A DNA stretch of 64,000 nt from Aricia agestis (Eukaryota; Arthropoda; Insecta; Lepidoptera; Lycaenidae): the NCBI RefSeq assembly GCF_905147365.1, contig NC_056408.1, forward strand, positions 6,572,001-6,636,000. Reading direction: 5' to 3'. The stretch's first letter is position 1; every line of letters starts with the position of its first letter. Shown in pieces: positions 1-10,356 of the stretch. The notes under the pieces were generated by a model. The model had not been told where the DNA came from, ran no database searches, and saw nothing but the letters and a program-made list of their open reading frames with translations. Position numbers and translations under genes: made by a program.

Positions 1-135
1 GCAACTATCTAGCTATTGCGGTTCTCGAGATCCAGCCTGGTGACATACGGATGGACGACGGACAGACAGCGAAGACTTTTTAATAATAGGGTCCCGTTTT
101 CATCCTTCGGGCAGGGAAACCTAAAAACTGAAAAA
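1..135 (+). repeat. 3' end of a dispersed repeat (gggttccg...ccctaaaa type)
   Basis: The text has the series gacggacagacagcgaag, then agggtcccgtttt and cctaaaaa. This is the shared end of the repeat seen in full at 43129-43757 and 50822-51414. The body lies outside the window or has been lost. Confidence 0.55.
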
Positions 136-3100
136 TAATATAATCATAATAAAATACTTTAATAAATAAAAGAAAAGATTTTTATGTTTGTAACTTTGCA
201 AGAACAGTATGAGTTTCGACTGTATAATATTTGTTTTACGTATTAAAATTCGATTTAAATATAAATGTAATCAGTACTGCGATATACACTCCTTACTCGC
301 TCGATATATTATGGGAGTTTTAAGTTATCACATGAAAATATAAGGTGTGCTCCTTTCGCGCAAGGACGTCGAGACGCTTACGCAACGTGCTGCTATGTAT
401 TCAACGGTAATGCTGAAAATGACCACCTTCAAGTATAAAAGCTTAAGAGTCAATTATATATGAATATAATAGTCAACTCAGAACTCAGAAGTATAATTAC
501 GTTACGTTGTCCACCTATAGACCTAACTAGTAACGAAGCCTCAAAGAAATAATAATAATATAGGAGATAGAGAATGGGTGCTAAGCTAAGCACAGAAAAG
601 TTATAACGTGACCTGAAAAGAAAAGAAAAAAACAACCTTCAAAAAAGAAATGAAATCCCACCAAAACATGAAATGTAAAAGGAGCCAAGCAAAATACTGC
701 AAAGCTATTCAATACTTCTGTCGTAAAATGTTTTCAGAGCACATTCAAGCCAAGCCTTCAACTTATTTTGTAATTTAAATCAACATTCAGTAAAGGTATG
801 GAATTTGGGAAGCGTTTACGTTCTTCTATATTATAATATCTTATGGACATCTGTAACAGGGGTTGGAACAGTTTTGCCAACCGCCTAAATTTAAATAATT
901 GTTGCTGATGATACCACAAATGTCGCGTTAGGACTATCTCCAGCAATGCCGTCCGTTTGCGCCGAACCTTAAAAGGAAATTCGTCAGGCAGAAAGCAAAA
1001 TCCCATATGAAGCGAGGCGCACATCCTATAGGTATCATTAATCAAGAAGACGGGTTCAGAGGAAACGGCCGTAAATAGCTAAATGCAAAACGCCAGTTCA
1101 TCAATCAATTATGTTAAAGCTTGTACATGACGCTGGATTGTTTACCACCCGCCATTTTAAAGGCTATCAAAGCTGTCATAACTTCATGCGTTTGATCAAC
1201 CAGGCTTCGATAGCAAATTAGGGTAGGTTCTGTTTTAGCATTTTCAGCTTTAATTTTAATTTATAGGTATCGGCTATCAAAGGTTGCTACTTGTGACTGA
1301 AATGGAAAATATGAAAATATCGTCGTCTGTTTATCGCGCATAAGCCGCATATGTTTTCGGGAGTGAAAACTATGCTAAATGTCCCAAGACTCGACAAATC
1401 AAGATCAGTTGAGCGTTTTAAACGTGAAAAGGTTACATACAGAAAAAATAATAGACAGACAGACCTGGGACACCGTTCCGATTTATAATAATAGTTTGGA
1501 CATGAATTCTCTGGGCAAATAAAATAAAACTCTTCAAGTTACTCTCTAAAGGAGATTGAAGCAAAGAAATTACGAAGTTACATGGTATCTAAAAATTTCT
1601 CCTATAAAATAAAATTCTGGTCTACACCGTAAAACCGCGCGAAATCACCTTCCTGATACTGGCTAATTAAATTTTTATGCTACGGTACAACACGGCTTTC
1701 CGCCGTCACATAAACCAGACTGTTATTATAACGAATGCATCGTATTTTCACTCAACGTTTACCGACGTGCCGAGAACGGTCGTGTTTAGACTTATTTGTT
1801 TAATTAAATTGGCACGATATTTCTTCACGTATTTATGGAGATTAATGCCATATTTATTGGCTTTTCTAATGCCATAAATCGTGGCAATTATGGGAAAATT
1901 GCTCTAGCAATTTATAGTATGACGGAATAAGTAATTGTAGCCTGTACTTTGGTAGTTAAGAAGAACATAAATACATCTTTCGTTTTGTAACATCCTTTCG
2001 TTCTTAAATGAGGCTTTAGTAAAGCTTGCTTGTTTTATCTTTCTATTCCTGATTACAATTATTATTATGAGGAATAACTTTTAAGATTAATTGAATTTGC
2101 CCCTTCGTTAATAGAGACTTAAGCTAAAACCTTTTCCCAATTAAAATCCTCATTTTTTACGTTGAACATTTTTTATAAAAACAAATTCGCAATACCTACG
2201 CAGCTGTTCCGTGCTAAAAGAGAGAGAGTTTCGTGATTTTTTGGATGACGACATAAAAACCCTTTTAATCCTTTTGATTTTTTTTAATTCGTCCACGTGA
2301 ACATATTTTGCTATAGATTATGTTAAAGCTTATGTTACGGATAAAACGTGTTTGCTAGTAGACAATATAAGCTTTCATAGCGAGTTTTCTCTAGTATATC
2401 TAAAAAGGTTAGCCTTAGAGATAAATAAATAAATAAATAAAATAATTAATATAAAGGTCTAAAGTCTCTAAGGCAGGCCCAAAATTGACTGGTTTCGTCA
2501 TACGAGAACAACATTATATTCCCGCCAAACGGACGGAGACAAATAGAACGTTATCTCATTAAAATATCACACAAAGACTAAATTAATATTCCATGGGCTG
2601 GTACGTTTTATGGATTTTCTCGTACGCCATAAACTCGGTACGCCTGATGAACGAGTTCCTTCATTATGGCATGTCATAAGAAAGAGACGGACGTCTTCGA
2701 GACTTTACTGGCGCATGAAGGTGGCTTCCCGATCTTTGCCGCAAGCAAGCGATAAAAATTTCAAATAAAATGGCCCTTACACCTGGGATAGGTTTAATAT
2801 TGCTCTACGTCGCTAGTCGCTACAAAGCAGCAGCGGCATGGGTCGTTTGACCGATGTCGGTAGAAAATGAAACTTATAAAGTGGCATCTTATTTGATTTT
2901 TTGTCGGTCGCGGTCGCTTATATTAATCGGAACGGTACCCTTTTTAAGAGAGAGATAGCATTGTCAGCCCAAATTTTAGTGGCACCAAATTTCATTGGCA
3001 GCTCGGGCACGTATGTCGTTCGGACTTCTGTTTGCCATTGGTGAAATGTGTGAACTTATTGTCGGCGTAGACGAAATAAATTCTTTACCACTTTTTATGG

Positions 3101-3356
3101 CGGTGAAGATGGCCTGTCAATTTTATGACCTATTTTGCCACAATAATTGAATGTGAATTAAATATCATAAACGTGAATTGTTTTGGTAGAGCTCAGGCGA
3201 ACATTTGTAGTTCGTAACAAGCATTTACAACCTATAAAATTTATTGATTCTATTTTGCTAAAATACGTTATACAAATCAAATATAAAGTAGTATCCTCTA
3301 TACTACTATACTCATGATAAAATAAACTGCTTAGCAGCAACTGCTTAGCTGCTTAG
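136..3356. other. intergenic DNA without recognised genes
   Basis: AT-rich sequence with many stops in all frames. The only pattern I see is a short (AAAT)n microsatellite near 2421-2445. The small ORFs at 758-1045 (-) and 1677-1877 (+) have no recognisable content. Confidence 0.5.
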
Positions 3357-3391
3357 ATATGTTTTTACTGCTAAGAGCAGTAAAAACATAT
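3357..3391. repeat. perfect hairpin, 16-bp arms
   Basis: Arms at 3357-3372 and 3376-3391 are exact inverted copies around a 3-base loop. It lies just before a Helitron 3' end. Confidence 0.8.
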
Positions 3392-3397
3392 ATATTA

Positions 3398-3609
3398 CTA
3401 GATGACGCCCGCAACTCCGTTGCGCCAAAACTCGTTTGTCGCGTGGGAACCGCACATTTTTTCGGGATAAAAAGTATCCTATGTCCTTTCCCGGGACTCA
3501 AAATATTTCCATACCACAGCTAAATCGGTTCAGCGGTTTGGACGTGAAGAGGTAACAGATAAATAGACACACTTTCACATTTTATAAATGTGAAAGTACG
3601 GATACTTGA
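3398..3609 (-). mobile_element. non-autonomous Helitron, minus orientation
   Basis: Read on the minus strand it ends in a GCAAC-gga-GTTGC hairpin, then GGGCGTCATCTAG followed by host T, and it starts with TC after host A. The same family recurs at 40921-41104 (-) and 46153-46594 (+). I recall similar sequences being annotated as RTE-derived, so the class is inferred from the ends. Confidence 0.6.
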
Positions 3610-3633
3610 TCATTATATGACATTATTATCTTA

Positions 3634-3837
3634 TCTTATATATCTTTAAACGAGCAATTCTTGTATATATATAAATATATAATTGGAATCTCGGAATCGG
3701 CTCCAACGATTTTCATGAAATTTAGTATGTAGGGGGTTTCGGGGGCGATAAATCGATCAAGCTAAGAATCATTATTAGAAAATATCATTTTATTCGTGTT
3801 TTATCGAATACCGAGCAAAGCTCGGTCAAATAGCTAG
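3634..3837 (+). mobile_element. non-autonomous Helitron, 204 bp
   Basis: It begins TCTTATATATC after host A. It ends with the perfect hairpin CCGAGC-aaa-GCTCGG, a short spacer and CTAG before host T. These are the diagnostic Helitron ends, and there are no target duplications. A second copy lies at 9351-9513. Confidence 0.75.
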
Positions 3838-4105
3838 TGGTATATTATATGCTATGTGTTGTAAATTCTAATGTAAAACAAACATTCGATCGAAAAAATG
3901 CATTAACAATACACTGTCCGTACTCCGTTATTAAAATTAAAACCACAAACCTAATTTATTAATAAACTACATTGTAATAAAAAACAATAGAGTAGTTCAG
4001 TAGGTACGGTAATTAGCGTTTCTGCCATCGTCACCGGCGCAAAAAGGCGGATGATTGATCGTGTGGTTGAGCCTTAATTTATACTTGAGCTACACGTTGC
4101 TACTT

Positions 4106-5006
4106 AGGGCCAATCCACACGTACCATAACCACACGACAACCACAACCGCACCACAACCACACCACGTGGTCGGGCGTAAACTTCGTATTGTAAATGAAC
4201 TAGACTATTCACACGTACTACATTTTGCAGTCGTTGTCGACCACTTATGTGATATCGACCACATCGCAACCACAACGTTGCGTCAATGCAATGACGCAAC
4301 GTTGTGGTTGCGCGCACTGCACACCGCCCGCGCTCTTTCCCCCCTCAGTTTAAGGCGCTATGGTTGTTGCAACTACGTAAAATGGATTTTTTAAAACACG
4401 TTTTTAGTAAAGGAAATGTCATTATTTAAGTATAAAATAAGTACCGTTTTAAAATTGAGAAAATTTCCTATACGCAAAGGTATATCAGTACACAATTTGA
4501 AAAATTCTGCTCGATAGAAAAAAATCTCAAAGATGACTGTTATAACGCTGTTTTTCATAATTAAATCATTTTATGGCTAAATTACACACTTTCTAGAAAA
4601 AACAAAAAATGTGTTGTAACCTAACGTAAACGATTTGATATATTTGATTTGTGGAATACTAAAAACAAAAGGTTTTTACTCCTATTTTCTAGTATCAAGG
4701 CACGCGGCGAGCGCGTAACAGCCACTGTACAAGGCGCGCTGATATGAATTTTATTTTGATGTCCTTAACGTTGATATTCGTACTGACAGACATCGACCTG
4801 CTTATTTTAGGGACTACTGGGCCTTAATTGACTTTCGTACGTAACCACATCGCAATTACTGGCAACAACGTAACCACGTCGACATTTTGTCGGTACCACA
4901 ACGCAACTACAAAAAGCTGCAGCGACACCATTCATACGTAACCACTGCTTGACGGCATTTTTTCGTTGTGACGTGGTGTGGTTGTGGTACGTGTGGGTTG
5001 GTCCTT
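4106..5006. mobile_element. TIR DNA transposon, about 0.9 kb, non-autonomous
   Basis: The left end (ccaatccacacgtaccataa, from about 4106) is inverted at the right end (ttgtggtacgtgtgggttgg, to about 5006). Both ends and the interior are full of variants of aaccacaac. No transposase ORF is visible. A perfect 21-bp-arm hairpin built from the same motif sits at 4265-4312. The target duplication is unclear (3 bp, TTA-like). Confidence 0.65.
4265..4312. repeat. perfect hairpin inside the TIR element, 21-bp arms
   Basis: Arms 4265-4285 and 4292-4312 are exact inverted copies around the loop atgcaa. They contain the same cgcaaccacaacg motif as the element's termini. Confidence 0.9.
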
Positions 5007-6390
5007 TTTCGTACTTTTATGAAGGTACAGTTATCTCAAGTTCAACTTAGCTTGGCCGAAATTACCATACAAAGAGTTCCCTTCTAAGGAACAATAGATA
5101 AAGTAGCAGATTGAGAAAGATACCTGTCATTTTGTCACTAAATTTTGCCAGTATTATTATTCTGCCACTTTCACATTTTTACTGTATCAGATGCTAAGCT
5201 TGCAAGTTTTTCAAGAAGATAGTTCTTCTTCTTATTTCTTCTTCGATATTAGTCTGTTATCAAAAAAGATAATTGTGCTCCTTTGACCTTTCATTCAAGT
5301 TTACTTGGTATAATGTGAAAAGTTAAGTTTTATATGATATCTTTACGTTTTTTTTAAAAAGATGATTCTTAACGACACCAGTAGCAGATGTGAAACATCG
5401 TCTTCCAAAATATCAACCAACTACCGGAAACGATATAGGGTGTAACATTAAAATATTGGCACCTTTTAAGGGGAGGCTAGTGGCGCTTCATAGGTTATTT
5501 AAAATTAGGGTGGTTTTGATCGACAGCTATTAATTTTATGAATAGTATTGATTATACTAGTTTGGTGAATATACTGTAGGTACCTCGAAGGTAAGCAATC
5601 AAAATTATTACCCACTTTTCAAAATAGTTTCAGAAAATATTATGAAGAAAGTTATAAAATTGATTTTAGGGTAACTCTACAGACTATATTATGACACCCA
5701 CAACGCGTATATCGCGCGGGACATTTTCCGTAACAATACTGTCCAATTTCCTTTACATACCAAATTTTATCATAATAGGTTCAACCGTTTAAGCAGGAAG
5801 GGGGTAACAGACTCACTTTCGTCTTTATAATATTAGTAAGGACTAAGGATTTACATTTTACCTGCACATAATTCCATTGTTAGTCTTTTATGGTTTATTT
5901 GTTAGATGTTGTTTCTTACCTAATCATGCTTTGAGGTAGAAAAAAAAAACAGTAATAATATTTACAAAGAAAAACCCCACTGTGTTGTGTCGTGTCCATA
6001 ATACATTAGACAAAAACTCAGCAGGCGTCTTCACGAACAGCCTAATTAACTAACAACAATTAACTAATTAACCCCTTTACTTTACTTTCCTTAAACCTAG
6101 AAACTAAGGGTTAAATCAGACAGCAACGCGACGCGTGGATGCCTTTCTAAATTTGTACTGAATTGACAGATTTCACGTATTCTAAAGGTATACGAACTTG
6201 AACCTCACTGCACATATTTACAAGTTACAACTTACATACAACTTTGTTAAATTATTTCCTACTAATAAATGAATATTCGTTCCAATTTGAAAAGACGAAA
6301 TAGGATTTGGGCAAAAAAACCGACTTTAGTTTCAATAAAAAAAGAAAATAAAGAAGTATGTTTCAAAATGTATGGAGTGTGGTCCTTTCA
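5007..6390. other. intergenic DNA with one repeat fragment
   Basis: About 5690-5850 (cgcgtatatcgcgcgggac to tcgtctttataatattagta) is a degraded copy of the dispersed repeat whose end is usually read as ...ataatattagta. The rest is AT-rich and unremarkable. Confidence 0.4.
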
Positions 6391-6886
6391 TCTATACATA
6401 TAATAAAATCGTAGGAAAGTCAATTCTGTACATTGAAAATTTTTGACAAATAATACTTGCGACGTGATCTACAATCGATATGGAAGCCAAAAATATAGTT
6501 TTTAGAATTTTTGTCTGTTTGTCTGTATGTATGTCCGGGATAAACTCAGAAAGTACTGGATGGATTTACTTTAAATTTTGCACGGATATTACTTAGAGGT
6601 CGGGTCAACACATAGGCTATATATTATTACGATATCGCCTAGAGTGGGGGGGAGGGGCTCAAGTTTCATTATTTTTAGTTTTTTGATCATATCGCAAAAA
6701 CGGTGCGTTGTAGAGAAAAAAAGTGTGATACACAATAAAAGCTCATAAAATTTCCCACAAATTTCTCATTTACACTTTGTATCTATCTCCACTCCTTGCC
6801 TTGCTATGAGCTTTTATCTCTCTTATCTATACAGATTTCGAGTGTCGTTTGATTTATATGCAGCGAGCTTCGGCACCGGTCGTTTC

Positions 6887-6920
<34 letters not shown>

Positions 6921-7283
6921 CTGCACCACCAAACCCCCCCCCCCTCTTTAAAAATTTTAAACAAAACGATGTCACGGAGTTATATTTCTCCTTTTTTAAG
7001 AACAAAGTTAAAAACTACACTAAACATGCGGTTTTCGAGTGTCGTTTGATTTGGGGAGGCTGCGCCCGCCCAAACCCCCCACCAAGGATCTGTTACTTAC
7101 AACGAAATGGTGTCGTGGCGTTTGTATTGCGTCTTATTTCTCCTTTTTAGGAACAAACTAAGTCATCTATACATATAATAAAGTCGTAGGAAAGTCAATT
7201 CTGTACATTGAATATTTTTGAAAAATAATACTTGCGACGTGATTTACTATGCTGACGCGGACGAAGTCGCGGGCACCAGCTAG
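6391..7283 (+). mobile_element. Helitron pair: two 5' ends sharing one 3' end
   Basis: A 5' end, TCTATACATATAATAAA after host A, occurs at 6391 and again at 7166, with about 75 bases nearly identical. One 3' end follows: the stem CGCGgAC-gaa-GTCGCG, then CTAG at 7280-7283 before host T. The inner unit 7166-7283 is only 118 bp. The interior includes the G32 tract and an internal approximate duplication around ttcgagtgtcgtttgatt (about 6837 and 7034). Confidence 0.65.
6889..6944. repeat. G32 homopolymer followed by C11
   Basis: There are 32 consecutive G at 6889-6920, then ctgcaccaccaaa, then 11 C at 6934-6944. The frames here that translate as poly-glycine or poly-proline are artefacts of this tract. 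Confidence 0.9.
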
Positions 7284-8880
7284 TATTAAATAAAAGAAAA
7301 AATATCACTAGAGGAACGCCCAAAGCTAGAACATAAAGGGTTTTTCACATTTGCTCAAGACTAAAACTCATAAGGGGCTGTGAAGAATGTAGTAAATACC
7401 GAATATGGGAAGTCTGCCTATTAACAAGTATGGGCGGCATTGTGCGAACTGTGAATGACCTCTTCAGCATAATGGTGAAGGGATGCGCAGGAGCGCGTGC
7501 GAGGGGCGACCGGTTTGAAATTAGAACGATTTTGGGGTTCCAAATACAAAAACCCTTTGTACTTCTTCCTCCTCTTTTATTGAAGGCAAGCCATTAAAAA
7601 CTCTTTGTCGTGTCAGTGCCATGTTTTGTATTGTACAGTATCCAAATTTTTGTACCTACTAATCAGCTTTAAGATTTTGTTTGTAAATACAATATTTTAG
7701 ACATAATATCTGCATCCTTTATTTCCTTTCCTAGCAAAAGGACTTTCTATAAGTAAACCAAATTATAAAACTCGATATTTCAAAGTTAGCAACATAGCAT
7801 TACTTTGTAAATCCACAAAAAAGCAATGCGGAACCCGATGCGCGTGGGCAAACACGCTCCTAACCAGTTTTTTACATGCGCAAGCGCCTTTGTCGGCGCC
7901 CGCCCGGTGCGCATACGCTAACTCGACAAATACGTCGAACGAAATAAGCCGTATTTTGTTTCCTTTCCTTTTTGAATGGCCTTTTGAATTTTTTGTGACG
8001 ATTTTGGGGCGAAACGGTTTGGGGTTGCGTATTGGGTCGATATTTTTTTTCTACGAACTTTTATTTTCTTTTAATACCGGATATAGCCCATGGCAAATAT
8101 AATCTTGGGAATCATAAATAACTTTTTATTCGAACCTTAGAAGATTGGGATGATGCCAAGAGATATAACTATTTCCTGTATCTTTCAAAATGTGTAAACA
8201 AAATTGACAAAGCTCTTACAATAATAAATAACCTGTAAACTTATTTACACTTCCACACTGTTATTATAATTAATGAGAAAGTGTCTCTATTCGCACATAA
8301 CCGCTGAAGAAATTATAGAATATGGTACACTTTATCTTGAGGTTTGTGAAATAATCATAGAAGAATACGAAGTAAGGGCCTGCGCAATATACTTTATGTG
8401 CGTATAAAAAGCCTCATTTACAATTTAATGTTGTGAAGTACAAAGCTTTATAATAGTATAAAAAGTAGAGTTGGTACATATTGGTTTTATAGACAGGCTG
8501 CAGCTGCGTACAGCCTAATTACCTTTAATATGCTCATAAAAACAACTAATTGATACGCCTTAAAAAACTATGTACGACATACTTATTGCGGGGTACGCCG
8601 TATTTTCTTTTGTGCGTCTAAACACGGTAAAGTCGCCCCTATTTCCTAGATTAAGAGTCTAGACTTGCCTGGCTATAATTTTATGAATCTGTATATACTG
8701 GTCGTGTTTATCAAAGTCAAGGACAGCCGGTCTCGCTCTCGACAGCCGTTGTGAGCCATGACGAAAGGCAGGCCATTTCTAACTTTGCACTTACTTAATG
8801 CTTAGGTATTTCAGGTATGTGAGTAAGTGATTTACAGCAAAACGTTGAAAATAATTTTTGATATCTTTAATAAATATTTA
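7284..8880. other. intergenic DNA, nothing recognised
   Basis: There is no convincing coding sequence or repeat boundary. About 7800-7960 is slightly more CpG-rich. Confidence 0.4.
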
Positions 8881-8901
8881 TAAATGCGAAAATGTGTTTC
8901 T

Positions 8902-9029
8902 TTGAAAACTCAAACCGCTAAATCTACTTAGATAATAAATTATCTAAGTAGATTTAGCGGTTTGAGTTTTCAAATCCGGATGAAGAAAGCTCTTTACCTA
9001 AAGGTAAAGAGCTTTCTTCATCCGGATTT
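8902..9029. repeat. two abutting perfect hairpins
   Basis: Hairpin one has 34-bp exact arms at 8902-8935 and 8940-8973 (loop taaa). Hairpin two has 28-bp exact arms at 8972-8999 and 9002-9029 (loop aa). They overlap by two bases. The sequence just upstream (ataaatgcgaaaatgtgttt) matches the start region of the Helitron-like family at 46153. Confidence 0.92.
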
Positions 9030-9350
9030 TTGAAGTTTTATAGGATAGTAAATACGGCAATATGTATTCGATTCGCGGTTCTCTTGAAATCCAAAGATTT
9101 TTTGAGTGATAGAATCAGCTAGCAACATATCGTCCTTTAAGTTACAATACAGTGTAAGTTCTAACACAGTTGGCTGATACGATGCCTCTTCCGATTTCCT
9201 AGCGAATGTCATCAAAATTTCAAAATAGGCAAAAAGTGACTTGTTGCAGTTTATTAATAGAAATGAAACGACGATATTGTATTGCTTAGTAAATAAAACG
9301 AAGAAAAATAAAATCAATATATTAAAAACAAGTCAAAGACGAAAATATTA

Positions 9351-9513
9351 TCTTATATCTTTAATATTTATAAATCTCGGAATCGGCTCCAACGATTTTC
9401 ATGAAATTTTGTATATAGGGGGTTTCGGGGGCGATAAATCGATCTAGCTAGGAATCATTTCTAGAAAATGTCATTTTCATCGGATACCGAGCAAAGCTCG
9501 GTCAAACAGCTAG
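9351..9513 (+). mobile_element. non-autonomous Helitron, 163 bp
   Basis: This is a second copy of the 3634-3837 family. It starts TCTTATATCT after A. It keeps the block ctcggaatcggctccaacga, the CCGAGC-aaa-GCTCGG hairpin and CTAG at 9510-9513 before T. It has internal deletions relative to the first copy. Confidence 0.75.
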
Positions 9514-10019
9514 TTCAGAATTATGTGATTACGTAGAGCTCTACGTGAGACGTAAGTACGGCTACGGTCTACGTTATCTACGTAGCACGTAGCACGGAAG
9601 TACGAGCGTCGAACGTAGCGAATTTACTCTCATATTTTGTTTACTTACTTATACATTTTCATAATTTGTGGAGAGAAGTGAGAAGGTAAATGTTTATAAA
9701 ATTCTAACAAAGTTAATTAAATATTATACAAACTGCATACTTATATATGAGAAAATTATCGTGCTTAAAAGTCACATTTTACTACTAAAACGCAGCTTAT
9801 CGAAAACTAAGAATAATAATTTAAATAATTTCCATTTCTAATAACTTCTTACTAATAGGTACTTAATTAAACATCTCTTACATTTCATTGTGAAACATTA
9901 ATAAATAACGATGAGTTTTATTTGTCACATTGATAAAGAAGTTCTTCAATTAAGCGACGAGCATGATGGATGTTTAGTTTATTTACATTGGGTCAAGCAG
10001 TTGAAATATCCCATTAGAT

Positions 10020-10256
10020 CAACGGTACGGCGCCTTATCCCCCCATTTCGTTGTAAACATAGACGAGGAGGGAGTAGTATAACGCACGGCTCCTAGCGGG
10101 TTGGTCGCGTGCCGCTGCGAGTAGCCGAGATGCTTCGCGCTCTCAACTTTTAAACTTCGAACATTTTTAAATGAAGAAAAACGAACATTTTTAAATTAAG
10201 AAAAAATGAGTAGTAAAAACTTTTTAGAGTTAAAAAATATGTAATTGTGTGCCAGC
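10020..10256 (+). promoter_or_regulatory. candidate promoter / 5' UTR of robo1
   Basis: Immediately upstream of exon 1 there is a CpG-rich patch (about 10020-10140) in otherwise AT-rich DNA, followed by an AT-rich leader up to the ATG. Position and composition fit a promoter or first-exon leader. No TATA box or initiator can be assigned with confidence, and a separate upstream noncoding exon cannot be excluded. Confidence 0.3.
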
Positions 10257-10356
10257 ATGGTGGATGTCAGTGAGTGTGATGGTGTCAATGGGAGGAACCA
10301 CTTTGTATTTCTAGTTTTTGTGCATCTGTTGCTAATTGGACTGAATGGAACTAATG
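10257..10356 (+). CDS. robo1: robo1 exon 1 (signal peptide)
   Basis: The exon encodes 33 residues plus one base. After a polar start (MVDVSECDG) comes the hydrophobic stretch FVFLVFVHLLLIGL, a signal-peptide core. It ends at a gtgagc donor and leaves one base for the next exon. An in-frame TTG at 10245 extends the frame upstream, but the ATG at 10257 has the better start context. Confidence 0.75.

Noticed and set aside
6806..7150. ORFs translating to poly-glycine or poly-proline
   Set aside because: Direct products of the G32 and C11 runs inside a Helitron.
9911..10096. 61-codon ORF just upstream of robo1 exon 1
   Set aside because: No family resemblance. It overlaps the CpG-rich candidate promoter, has no splice link to exon 1 and could at most be an upstream ORF.
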